Notes: generated by a model not told the origin, from the letters alone. 8,133 nt of DNA from Actinomycetes bacterium (GCA_023432305.1 JAEYUT010000250.1:1-8133); one strand, 5' to 3'. Counted from the first letter of the stretch, positions 1 to 6,247 are shown. Numbers and translations are program-made.

Positions 1-567
1 GTGTACGCCGCGGTGCTGTACCCGGTGGGGCTTCTGGATGAGACGCCCACGGTGCTGGGGCTGCGCACGTTCGCGCTGACGAGCCGCGAGTCCTTCGATG
101 TCGTGGTGCCGATCCGCTCGCTCCTGCAGCGGGTGGAGCGAGCCCAGCAGGCGGCGATCGCCGCTATCGAGGCCGGGCGCACGGAGCCGGTGGATGTGGG
201 GGTGCCGATGCAGGTGCACACGGCCACCTGGGCGGCGATCTCGCCGCCGCGCGGCGGGTGGCGCGAGATCCCGTCGGTCGATGCGGCGGTGCTGGAGCAG
301 GTCGCGAAGGCGGGGATCGCGGAGATCGCCGAGGCGGTTCCGGATGCGGTGGGCGAGTCGATCGTGCGCCGCCTGCGCGCGGAGGTGTGGGGGCGCGAGA
401 TCCCGTCGTTCGAGCACCTCCCGGCGGGTGTGGCGTTCGCGGAGGTGAGCCTCGGGTTCTTGGGGCAGGATCCGGTGAAGCTGTATGAGACGGGCCCCTG
501 GACGCGTCTGACGACGGCACGCGGTCACGTTCTGGTGAAGCGTCGGGCCTGGACGCTTTCGCGCTGA
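1..567 (+). CDS. Hypothetical protein, probably 5'-truncated by the window edge
   Basis: The frame is open from base 1 (a GTG) to the TGA at 565-567, giving 188 residues. I do not recognise the family and assign no function. The visible protein starts abruptly with a hydrophobic stretch (YAAVLYPVGLL), and no ribosome-binding site can be checked upstream. The real start is therefore probably outside the window, and the GTG at 1 would be an internal valine codon. The sequence is soluble-looking, with alternating helical segments: an Ala/Glu/Arg-rich helix at about 40-58 and another at about 95-130. It ends with a conserved-looking GPWTRL segment at about 165-170 and a basic C-terminus. There is no signal peptide or membrane helix. 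Codon use matches the neighbours, so it looks like a resident gene. It runs in the same direction as the sulfur operon but is separated from it by 67 bases containing that operon's own promoter. Confidence 0.7.
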   Translation: MYAAVLYPVGLLDETPTVLGLRTFALTSRESFDVVVPIRSLLQRVERAQQAAIAAIEAGRTEPVDVGVPMQVHTATWAAISPPRGGWREIPSVDAAVLEQVAKAGIAEIAEAVPDAVGESIVRRLRAEVWGREIPSFEHLPAGVAFAEVSLGFLGQDPVKLYETGPWTRLTTARGHVLVKRRAWTLSR

Positions 568-604
568 TCGACGGAGCAGGCTCGCTTCAGCCTCCTGTCA
601 GGTG

Positions 605-626
605 GTTATACCCCCGGGGGTATAAC
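605..626. promoter_or_regulatory. CsoR/CstR-type operator palindrome
   Basis: This is a perfect 22-bp inverted repeat: the arm GTTATACCCCC is followed directly by its exact reverse complement. The core TATACCCCC/GGGGGTATA fits the operator pattern of the CsoR (DUF156) repressor family: T/A-rich flanks around a C-run facing a G-run. That family includes copper-sensing CsoR and persulfide-sensing CstR. The site ends 8 bases before the ATG at 635 and covers the likely -10 element, so a bound repressor would block transcription. The downstream genes encode a persulfide/CoA-disulfide reductase and a rhodanese, which favours a CstR-like persulfide sensor over a copper sensor. The regulator gene itself is not in the window. 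Confidence 0.8.
621..626 (+). promoter_or_regulatory. Probable -10 element of the sulfur operon (leaderless transcript)
   Basis: TATAAC lies 8 bases upstream of the ATG at 635, so transcription would begin at about 632-635, at or next to the start codon. A GGAG is present at 630-633, but only one base separates it from the ATG, too close to act as a ribosome-binding site. An in-frame stop (TAA, 623-625) rules out any upstream start. No -35 is well placed: the best match, CTGTCA at 595-600, would leave a 20-base spacer. Leaderless translation, common in actinobacteria, is an inference from this geometry. Confidence 0.55.
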
Positions 627-634
627 ATCGGAGC

Positions 635-2290
635 ATGCCCTTCTCCCGCAGCATCGTGATCATCGGCGGCGTCGCAGCCGGAATGTCCGCCGCCACCCGG
701 CTCCGGCGCCTCGACGAGCACGCGCGCATCACCGTGATCGAGCGCGGCGAGGCCGTCTCGCTCGCCACGTGCGGCATGCCGTACGCGATCAGCGGCGTCA
801 TCCCGTCGCGGGATGACCTGCTGCTGCAGACTCCGGAACGCCTCCAGGAGCGGTTCGGACTCGACGTGCGCGTGCGCACCGAGGCGGTGCGCATCGAGCG
901 CGACCGCCGGGTGATCATCCTCCGCACTCCCACAGGCGACGAGGAGCTCGCCTACGACGACCTCGTTCTCGCCACCGGCGCGACCCCGCGCGCACTCGAC
1001 GTACCCGGCGGCGAGCGCGCCATCCCGCTGCGCGGCCTCGAGGAGCTCGACCGCATCCTCCGCGCCGCCGAGGGCGCCGAGAGCGCCGTCGTCGTGGGCG
1101 GCGGCTTCATCGGCATGGAGGTGGCCGAGAACCTGCACGCGCGCGGCATCCGCACGACGATCGTGCATCGCGGGGTCCAGCTGGTCCCCGCCCTCGACCC
1201 CGAGATGGCGTCGCCCGTCACCGATGCGGTGCGCGAGGCGGGCGTGGAGGTGCGCCTGCGCGAGACGGTCGAGCGCATCGAGCCGATGAGCATCGTGCTC
1301 GCAAGCGGCGACGAGCTGCCTGCCGACCTCGTCATCAGCGCCATCGGCGTGCAGCCGACGAGCGATCTCGCCCGCGATGCGGGCCTCGCGATCGGCGCGC
1401 ATGGCGGCGTGCTCGTCGATGATCAGCTGCGCACGAGCGACCCCGCGATCCGCGCTGTCGGCGACGTCGCCGAGAAGTCGCACGCCATCCTCGGCGGCAC
1501 CCGATCGGTGCCGCTCGCCGGGCCCGCCAACCATCACGGACGACTCGTCGCGGATGCGCTCGCGGGGCGCGAGATCAGTGTTCCGCCCGTGCTCGGCACC
1601 GCGATCATGGGCGCATTCGGCACTGTGATCGCCGTCGTCGGGGCCACCGAGATGCAGCTGCGTGCCGAGGGCATCGCGCACCGCATCATCCACACGCATC
1701 CCATGAACCACGTCGGCTACTACCCGGGCGCCGAGATGATGTCGCTCAAGCTGCTCGTCGGGGAAGCCGACGACCGGATCCTCGGCGCACAGGCCGTCGG
1801 GGGAGCCGGCGTCGACCGGCGCATCGACGTGATCGCGACGGCGATGCGCGCGGGCCTGGCCGCATCCGATCTCGCGGGGCTCGAGCTCGCCTACGCACCC
1901 CAGTTCGGCTCGGCGAAGGACCCCGTCAACATGCTCGGCTACGTCGCCGAGAACCGCCGCGACGGCGAGCGGACGATCCAGTGGCACGAGCTCGACGACG
2001 CTCTCGCCGCAGGGGCGCGCCTCATCGACGTCCGTGGTGCCGCCCAGCTCGACGAGGGCACGATTCCGGGCGCCGAGTGGATCCCCGTCGAGCAGCTGCG
2101 TGCCCGCATCGACGCGCTGCGCGATGGTCCCGTCGTCGTGCACTGCCGGGTGGGCCAGGGTGCTCACACTGCGATGAAGCTGCTCGAGGCGCACGGAGTG
2201 GACGCCGCGAACCTCGACGGCGGCTACCTGACCTGGCGCGCGGCCCAGCGCGCCGAATTCACGACCATCCAGAAGGAGACCGTCCGATGA
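635..2290 (+). CDS. FAD-dependent CoA-disulfide/persulfide reductase fused to a rhodanese domain (CoADR-RHD)
   Basis: The 551-residue protein has the two-part layout of CoADR-RHD enzymes, which use NAD(P)H and FAD to reduce CoA disulfide or CoA persulfide while the rhodanese part handles sulfane sulfur. Residues 1-440 are a flavin disulfide-reductase fold. They carry an FAD-binding GGVAAG at 11-16, the single redox cysteine Cys46 in SLATCGMPY (this class uses one active-site Cys rather than a CxxxxC pair), an NAD(P)-binding GGGFIG at 155-160, AVGD at 274-277, and the family's HVGYYPGA segment at 359-366. Another family segment, SAKDPVNMLGY, lies at about 426-436. Residues 446-536 are a rhodanese domain with LIDVR at 463-467 and a nucleophile Cys504 in CRVGQG. 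The loop's sixth residue is Gly509, where many rhodaneses have Arg. ATG 635 is the first start after an in-frame stop, and the FAD fold begins right after it. The next gene overlaps it by 4 nt. The protein is cytoplasmic, and expression is probably controlled by the palindrome at 605-626. Confidence 0.92.
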   Translation: MPFSRSIVIIGGVAAGMSAATRLRRLDEHARITVIERGEAVSLATCGMPYAISGVIPSRDDLLLQTPERLQERFGLDVRVRTEAVRIERDRRVIILRTPTGDEELAYDDLVLATGATPRALDVPGGERAIPLRGLEELDRILRAAEGAESAVVVGGGFIGMEVAENLHARGIRTTIVHRGVQLVPALDPEMASPVTDAVREAGVEVRLRETVERIEPMSIVLASGDELPADLVISAIGVQPTSDLARDAGLAIGAHGGVLVDDQLRTSDPAIRAVGDVAEKSHAILGGTRSVPLAGPANHHGRLVADALAGREISVPPVLGTAIMGAFGTVIAVVGATEMQLRAEGIAHRIIHTHPMNHVGYYPGAEMMSLKLLVGEADDRILGAQAVGGAGVDRRIDVIATAMRAGLAASDLAGLELAYAPQFGSAKDPVNMLGYVAENRRDGERTIQWHELDDALAAGARLIDVRGAAQLDEGTIPGAEWIPVEQLRARIDALRDGPVVVHCRVGQGAHTAMKLLEAHGVDAANLDGGYLTWRAAQRAEFTTIQKETVR

Positions 2291-2595
2291 ACAGCATCAC
2301 CCCCGCCGACTACGCGGCAGCCGACCTCGGAGAGCACCTGCTGCTCGACGTGCGCCAGCCCGAGGAGTGGGCCTCGGCTCACGTCGAGGGCGCCGCCCTC
2401 ATCCCGCTCGGCGAGCTCGTCGCCCGCCTCGACGAGGTCCCCGCGGATCGCCCCGTCTACGTCATGTGCCACGCGGGCGGACGCAGCGCGCAGGCCACCG
2501 CCTACCTCGAGCAGGCCGGCTACGACGCGATCAACGTCGACGGCGGCATCACGGCGTGGATCGAATCCGGTCTGCCCGTGCAGCGCGGCGCCTGA
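2287..2595 (+). CDS. Single-domain rhodanese sulfurtransferase
   Basis: This is a 102-residue stand-alone rhodanese, the usual size for the GlpE/PspE-like class. The family moves sulfane sulfur from thiosulfate or persulfide donors to thiol acceptors through a cysteine persulfide. The N-terminal LLLDVRQPEEW (18-28) and GAALIPLGEL (35-44) are typical of the fold. The active loop CHAGGR has the nucleophile Cys61 and a canonical Arg66, and NVDGGITAW (83-91) closes the domain. There is no signal peptide, so it should be cytoplasmic. The ATG overlaps the previous gene's stop (ATGA), and AAGGAG at 2273-2278 is spaced 8 nt from it, which fixes the start and implies translational coupling. It probably supplies or accepts sulfane sulfur in the same pathway as the upstream reductase. 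Unlike the fused domain upstream, its loop is intact. Confidence 0.93.
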   Translation: MNSITPADYAAADLGEHLLLDVRQPEEWASAHVEGAALIPLGELVARLDEVPADRPVYVMCHAGGRSAQATAYLEQAGYDAINVDGGITAWIESGLPVQRGA

Positions 2596-2622
2596 GCGCA
2601 CCGCGCACCACGTTCGCCCGAT

Positions 2623-2648
2623 GACGGTGCGCCGCATGGCGCGCCGTC
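2623..2648. terminator. Hairpin between convergent genes, possible bidirectional terminator
   Basis: The segment 2623-2633 pairs with 2638-2648 around a GCAT loop, forming an 11-bp stem that is G/C-rich with one G-U wobble. It begins 28 bases past the rhodanese stop and 13 bases past the end of the convergent FAD dehydrogenase, so it could serve both transcripts. No T-run follows on either strand, so it is not a classical intrinsic terminator. In high-GC actinobacteria, stems without a U-tract are often proposed as terminators. Confidence 0.5.
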
Positions 2649-2660
2649 TGACGGCGGAGC

Positions 2661-4316
2661 CTACAGGGCGGCGACGATCGCGCGACCTGCCTGGCGGCCC
2701 GTGAACAGGCAGCCGCCGAGGAAGGTGCCTTCGAGCGACCGGTAGCCGTGCACGCCGCCGCCGCCGAAGCCGGCGGCCTCACCCACCGCGAAGAGGCCGG
2801 GGATGGGCTTGCCCTTCTCATCGAGCGCGCGTGACGACAGGTCGGTCTGGATGCCGCCGAGAGACTTGCGGGTCAGCACGTGCAGCTTCACGGCGATGAG
2901 CGGGCGGTGCTTCTCGTCGAGGATGCGGTGCGGCTTCGCCACGCGGATGAGCTTGTCGCCGCGGTAGCTGCGGGCACCGCGCAGTGCGGTCACCTGGGCG
3001 TCCTTCGCGAAGGCGTTGCTCATCTCGCGGTCGCGCGCCTCGAGCTCCTGGCGGATCTGCACGGTGTCGAGCTCGACCTCGCGAGCAAGGCGACGCATGC
3101 CCGCGAACAGCTCATCGAGCGTGTCGGCGACCACGAAGTCCGCACCCTTCTCCTTGAAGGCCTCCACGGCGTCGGTGGCGCCCTTGCCGAGACGCTGGCG
3201 CAGCAGCTCCCGGACGCTCTTGCCCGTGAGGTCGGGGTTCTGCTCGCTCCCGGAGAGCGCGAACTCCTTCTCGATGATGGACTGGTCGAGGATGAACCAC
3301 GAGTGGTCGTAGCCGGTCTCGCGCAGGTACTCGAGAGTGCCGAGCGTGTCGAAGCCGGGGAAGAGCGGCACGGGAAGGCGCTTGCCGGTGGCGTCGAACC
3401 ACATGCTCGAGGGCCCCGGCAGGATGCGGATGCCGTGGAGCGGCCACACGGGGGAGTGGTTCTCGATCCCCTCGACGTAGTGCCACATGCGGTCGCGGTT
3501 GACGAGGCGCGCCTTCGCCGTTTCGGCAATGCGGAGCATGCGGCCGTCGACGTGCGCGGGCACGCCCGAGAGCATCTTCTCCGGGGCGCTGCCGAGCCAC
3601 TCGGGCCAGAACTCGCGCACCAGGTCGTGGTTGCCTCCGATGCCGCCCGAGGCGATGACGATTGCGCCGGCGTGCACCTCGAACGAGCCGACCTCGTCGC
3701 GGTTGGTGGGCTCGCCGCGTTCCGCCGCATCGGGGGCGAGAATCGCTCCGGCGGCCCCGACGACCTTGCGGCCCTTCGTGAGGAGCGCGTCGACACGGTG
3801 ACGGAAGCGCAGCTCGACGAGGCCGCGCTCGACTCCGTCGCGGACCGTCCTGATGAACGGCTCGAGAAGGCCGGGGCCCGTGCCCCACGTGATGTGGAAG
3901 CGGGGAACGGAGTTGCCGTGACCGGTCGCGGTGTAGCCGCCGCGCTCCGCCCAGCCGACGACAGGGAAGAACGAGACGCCCTTCTCCTTGAGCCAGGCGC
4001 GCTTCTCACCCGCGGCGAATGCGACGTAGGCCTCAGCCCATTCGCGCGCCCAGTCGTCTTCGGGACGGTCGAACTCGGCGCTGCCGAGCCAGTCCTGGCG
4101 AGCCAGATCGTGTGAGTCGCGCACACCCATGAGGCGCTGCTCGGCCGAGTCGACGAGGAAGAGCCCGCCGAACGACCACCATGCCTGGCCGCCCATGCTG
4201 GCCTCGGACTCCTGGTCGAGGATGACGACGCGCTTGCCGGCTTCGACGAGCTCGGCTGCGGTGACCAGACCCGAGAGTCCGGCCCCGATGATGATGGCGT
4301 CAGCCCGGTCCGTCAT
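2661..4316 (-). CDS. FAD-binding dehydrogenase (fumarate reductase / 3-ketosteroid dehydrogenase-like)
   Basis: The product is 551 residues from the ATG at 4316 and belongs to the flavoprotein superfamily of fumarate reductase flavoproteins and KstD-type dehydrogenases. It resembles the actinobacterial group usually annotated simply as FAD-binding dehydrogenase; the substrate cannot be told from sequence. From this start, the dinucleotide-binding IIIGAGLSGLVTAAEL is at about 8-23, followed by the ribose-binding acidic turn VVILDQE at about 30-36. A conserved GGQAWWSFGGLF is at about 42-53. Near the C-terminus, GIQTDLSSRAL (about 488-498) and LFAVGEAAGFGGGG (about 508-521) form the second flavin-contact region. 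No signal peptide or Tat motif is seen, so it is probably cytoplasmic. The frame also has an ATG at 4346, adding 10 residues; I prefer 4316 because the fold begins there and GGGGGAG (4319-4325) lies just before it, although only 2 nt separate them. The gene is convergent with the sulfur operon and lies downstream of glbO on the same strand. Confidence 0.88.
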   Translation of the reverse strand: MTDRADAIIIGAGLSGLVTAAELVEAGKRVVILDQESEASMGGQAWWSFGGLFLVDSAEQRLMGVRDSHDLARQDWLGSAEFDRPEDDWAREWAEAYVAFAAGEKRAWLKEKGVSFFPVVGWAERGGYTATGHGNSVPRFHITWGTGPGLLEPFIRTVRDGVERGLVELRFRHRVDALLTKGRKVVGAAGAILAPDAAERGEPTNRDEVGSFEVHAGAIVIASGGIGGNHDLVREFWPEWLGSAPEKMLSGVPAHVDGRMLRIAETAKARLVNRDRMWHYVEGIENHSPVWPLHGIRILPGPSSMWFDATGKRLPVPLFPGFDTLGTLEYLRETGYDHSWFILDQSIIEKEFALSGSEQNPDLTGKSVRELLRQRLGKGATDAVEAFKEKGADFVVADTLDELFAGMRRLAREVELDTVQIRQELEARDREMSNAFAKDAQVTALRGARSYRGDKLIRVAKPHRILDEKHRPLIAVKLHVLTRKSLGGIQTDLSSRALDEKGKPIPGLFAVGEAAGFGGGGVHGYRSLEGTFLGGCLFTGRQAGRAIVAAL

Positions 4317-4388
4317 GGCTCCCCCGTTGCGTGTGCGAACCGACATCCGGCCGATTCGGTCATGTGACCACGTCTCGCGTCCAGCCTA
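4317..4388 (-). promoter_or_regulatory. Candidate promoter and inverted repeat upstream of the FAD dehydrogenase
   Basis: On the minus strand, a TAGGCT hexamer (4383-4388), which fits TANNNT, overlaps the glbO stop codon and could be a -10 element starting transcription near 4376. No convincing -35 is seen. Downstream of it, GGTCA at 4358-4362 and TGACC at 4365-4369 form a 5-bp inverted repeat with a 2-base centre, in an operator-like position within the 5' leader. The dehydrogenase may alternatively be transcribed by read-through from the mscS-like/glbO pair. All of this is inference from short motifs. Confidence 0.3.
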
Positions 4389-4802
4389 TCCGGCGCTGTT
4401 GACCATGGCGTGCGCGGCACGCTCCAGGTAGTCCCACAGCATGTTCTCGTGCAGGGGGCTGAGCTCGAGCTCGTCGACGGCAGCGCGCATGTGCGCGAGC
4501 CACCGGTCGCGGGCCTCGAACGTGACGGGGAAGGGGGCGTGCCGCATGCGCAGGCGCGGGTGGCCGCGCTCCTGACTGTACGTGGTCGGGCCGCCCCAGT
4601 ACTGCTCGAGGAACCCGGTGAGGCGCTGGATCGCGCCCTCGAGGTCGTCCTCCGGGTACATCGGCCACAGGAGCTCGTCGGTGCGCACGCCCTCGTAGAA
4701 CCGCCGCACGAGCTTCTCGAAGGTCGCGCGACCGCCGACCTCCTGCCAGAAGCTCCGCCCGACGACGTCGCCGCCTTCGCCCATCCGCAGCTGCAGGTTC
4801 AT
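4386..4802 (-). CDS. glbO: Group II truncated hemoglobin (trHbO type)
   Basis: The 138-residue protein is the usual size for a 2-on-2 truncated globin and closely resembles actinobacterial GlbO. It binds heme and O2 in the cytoplasm; proposed family roles are oxygen handling and protection against reactive oxygen or nitrogen species. Visible landmarks are B10 Tyr36 in RRFYEGV, the CD1-region Tyr49 in MYPEDDLEGA, the FLEQYWGGP segment (64-72), the proximal heme ligand His88 in RMRHAPF, and G8 Trp101 in DRWLAHM. Tyr at B10 and CD1 with Trp at G8 is the group II signature. The ATG at 4802 has GGGAG at 4810-4814, 7 nt upstream, and overlaps the stop of the MscS-like gene (ATGA), so translation is probably coupled to it. 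The frame stays open further upstream, but that part is antisense-style noise inside the channel gene. An internal ATG at 4784 is possible but less well supported. Confidence 0.93.
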   Translation of the reverse strand: MNLQLRMGEGGDVVGRSFWQEVGGRATFEKLVRRFYEGVRTDELLWPMYPEDDLEGAIQRLTGFLEQYWGGPTTYSQERGHPRLRMRHAPFPVTFEARDRWLAHMRAAVDELELSPLHENMLWDYLERAAHAMVNSAG

Positions 4803-5818
4803 GGGGCGTCTCCCGCGGGCGGGTTCTGGGAGGATCTCGGGGCGCGCAGGAAGCGCGATCGCCGTGACGGCTGCACGGGAAGCGGGGTGGTCTTCGGCGG
4901 ACGGTGGCCGAGGATGGACCCTGCGCCCTCGAAGCCGGTCAGCACGACCGAGTTGAGCGACGGCAGGCGGATGCCCTGGGCGTCGAGGGCGCGCTTGAGG
5001 CGCGCACGCAGCTCGCGCGCGACCTCGTCCTTGGCGCTCGTGCGGGTCTTCACGACGAGACGGATCACGATCGCATCGGAGGACACCGACTCGATGCCCC
5101 ACACCTCAGGCCGCTCCACGATGACGCGCCGCCACTTCGGCTCGGAGGCGAGTCCGACGGCGGTGTCGAGGATGATCTTCTGCGCCTCGTCGATGTCGAC
5201 GTCGTACGGCACCGCGAGGTCGATGATGGCCCGCGCCCAGCCCTGCGAGAGGTTGCCCACGCGCAGGATCTCGCCGTTGCGCACATGCCAGAGGGTGCCG
5301 TTGACGTCGCGGATGTCGGTGATGCGGATGCCGACCGCTTCGACGACGCCCGTCGCGGGGCCGAGGTCGACCACGTCGCCGACGCCCAGCTGGTCTTCGA
5401 TGACCATGAAGAGCCCGTTGAGCACGTCCTTGACGATGTTCTGCGCGCCGAAGCCGAGCCCGGCGCCGATCGCGGCGGTGATGAGCGAGAACGCGCCCGC
5501 GGCATCGGGTGCGAGCTTCGTGATGATCAGCAGTGCCGCGACGATGACGATGATCGTCGTGATGACGCTCGAGAGCACCCCGCCGAGCGTGCGGGTGCGC
5601 TGCACGACGCGCACCGCGGCGAGCGGGGTGGCGGTGAGCGCCTGGGTGTCGTCGACGCCCTGCGTGCGCTTCACACCGTGCACGACGGAGTGCACCACCC
5701 GGCGGATGACGAACTGCAGCACGACCCAGGCCAGGAACGAGCCGATGATGATGAAGAGCACATCGAAGGCGACCGACCACGGGCCGAGGCTCTCCCACCA
5801 GGCGTTCAGGGCTTCCAT
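4799..5818 (-). CDS. MscS-family small-conductance mechanosensitive channel
   Basis: The 339-residue inner-membrane protein is a compact MscS-type channel that opens under membrane tension to release solutes during hypo-osmotic shock. Hydrophobic segments lie at about 17-38 and 82-102. The pore-lining helix follows at about 106-140, with the Gly/Ala-rich IGAGLGFGAQN (117-127) and NGLFMVIEDQLGVGD (134-148), hallmarks of the family. The beta domain (about 150-200; GVVEAVGIRITDIRD at 157-171) and the C-terminal alpha/beta domain to about 295 follow. Residues 300-339 are a Pro/Arg-rich, probably disordered tail. The ATG at 5818 has no ribosome-binding site, but a TAGGCT -10-like hexamer sits 6 bases upstream, which suggests a leaderless mRNA. 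Its TGA overlaps the glbO start. The family is clear, but which of the several actinobacterial MscS paralogues this is cannot be settled, so no gene symbol is given. Confidence 0.9.
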   Translation of the reverse strand: MEALNAWWESLGPWSVAFDVLFIIIGSFLAWVVLQFVIRRVVHSVVHGVKRTQGVDDTQALTATPLAAVRVVQRTRTLGGVLSSVITTIIVIVAALLIITKLAPDAAGAFSLITAAIGAGLGFGAQNIVKDVLNGLFMVIEDQLGVGDVVDLGPATGVVEAVGIRITDIRDVNGTLWHVRNGEILRVGNLSQGWARAIIDLAVPYDVDIDEAQKIILDTAVGLASEPKWRRVIVERPEVWGIESVSSDAIVIRLVVKTRTSAKDEVARELRARLKRALDAQGIRLPSLNSVVLTGFEGAGSILGHRPPKTTPLPVQPSRRSRFLRAPRSSQNPPAGDAP

Positions 5819-5824
5819 GCGGTC

Positions 5825-5830
5825 AGCCTA
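5825..5830 (-). promoter_or_regulatory. Candidate -10 element for a leaderless mscS-like/glbO transcript
   Basis: On the minus strand TAGGCT is followed by 6 bases and then the ATG at 5818, so the A of the start codon is the seventh base after the hexamer, a normal transcription start distance. The hexamer fits TANNNT. No ribosome-binding site precedes the ATG, which agrees with a leaderless transcript. No -35 is recognisable. The same hexamer occurs upstream of the FAD dehydrogenase (4383-4388). Confidence 0.4.
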
Positions 5831-5851
5831 TCGACGTCGGCCGTGGGCTCT

Positions 5852-5870
5852 CTGAGCGGCGAGCGCTCAG
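5852..5870 (-). terminator. Small hairpin at the end of the GTPase operon
   Basis: CTGAGCG (5852-5858) pairs perfectly with CGCTCAG (5864-5870) around a 5-base loop, and the stem includes the stop codon of the last Roadblock gene. No T-run follows on the minus strand, so termination is uncertain. It lies in the 48-base gap before the channel gene and could attenuate read-through into it. Confidence 0.3.
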
Positions 5871-6226
5871 GAGGACAGCTGCGCGTCGATGTCCTGGAGC
5901 CGGATGCGCGCGAGCGGCAGGTGCGCGCGGGCGCGGTCGAGCACGAGGTAGAGGAAGTGGTTGGGGGTGGCGCGCAGCGGCCGGATGAGGTGGTGCTGGG
6001 TGGTGAGCGTCACGAGGATGTCGTCGATCGTGTCGGTCACGGCGAGGGTGCGCAGCGCACGGCCCTGGGCGCGCACGATCTCGGTCGTCGCGGCGGATGC
6101 CGAGTCGAGGTCGATCCCGTCGCCGGTGTGCGCGAGCACCATGCCCGTCTCGGTGTCGACGACGGCGGCGCCGAGCGCGCCGTCGATCGCGATGAGGTCG
6201 GCGAGTGAGGCTGCGTACGGCGACAT
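5867..6226 (-). CDS. Roadblock/LC7-like protein, second copy in the GTPase operon
   Basis: This 119-residue protein has the size and pattern of a Roadblock/LC7 domain, the small dimerising fold that partners and regulates MglA-type GTPases (MglB, CvnB). The sequence LADLIAIDGALGAAVVDTETGMVLAH (about 8-33, seen as continuous helix, strand, turn, strand) matches the fold's opening, in which a helix leads into a hairpin with a conserved Asp-x-x-x-Gly turn. A helix at about 43-58 and the strands DILVTLTTQHHLIRPL (69-84) and HFLYLVLDR (90-98) complete it. A terminal helix, LPLARIRLQDIDAQL, is at 103-117. There is no membrane segment. The start has AGGA (6232-6235) 5 nt upstream. It is the last gene of the operon, 21 bases after the first Roadblock gene, and is clearly diverged from it. 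It may form a heterodimer with that protein or bind the GTPase separately; both are inferences. Confidence 0.8.
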   Translation of the reverse strand: MSPYAASLADLIAIDGALGAAVVDTETGMVLAHTGDGIDLDSASAATTEIVRAQGRALRTLAVTDTIDDILVTLTTQHHLIRPLRATPNHFLYLVLDRARAHLPLARIRLQDIDAQLSS

Positions 6227-6247
6227 GGTGTTCCTGACGGTGCGGGT

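Noticed and set aside
571..597. Terminator after the first gene
   Set aside because: Only a 5-bp AGGCT/AGCCT stem (578-582 with 589-593) is found, with no T-run; too weak to call.
595..626. MerR-family promoter (dyad within a long 20-base spacer)
   Set aside because: The dyad covers the -10 rather than sitting centred between -35 and -10, and its C-run/G-run core fits CsoR-family sites better.
587..2194. 535-residue minus-strand open frame opposite the CoADR-RHD gene
   Set aside because: It is a GC-driven shadow: His/Asp/Arg/Ala-rich composition, no domain pattern, and it covers a clearly real gene on the other strand.
1981..2286. Upstream extension of the single-domain rhodanese frame
   Set aside because: It is an Arg-rich shadow of the fused rhodanese; the ATG at 2287 has AAGGAG at the right distance.
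2880..4115. 411-residue plus-strand open frame opposite the FAD dehydrogenase
   Set aside because: Low-information composition with no motifs; the minus-strand frame carries the FAD signatures.
4803..5102. N-terminal extension of the truncated hemoglobin frame
   Set aside because: The extension is Arg/Pro-rich, lies inside the channel gene, and the start at 4802 has a good ribosome-binding site and gives the normal family length.
4904..6208. 434-residue plus-strand open frame across the channel and Roadblock genes
   Set aside because: It runs antisense through two recognisable genes and is Asp/His/Arg/Glu-rich without any fold signal.
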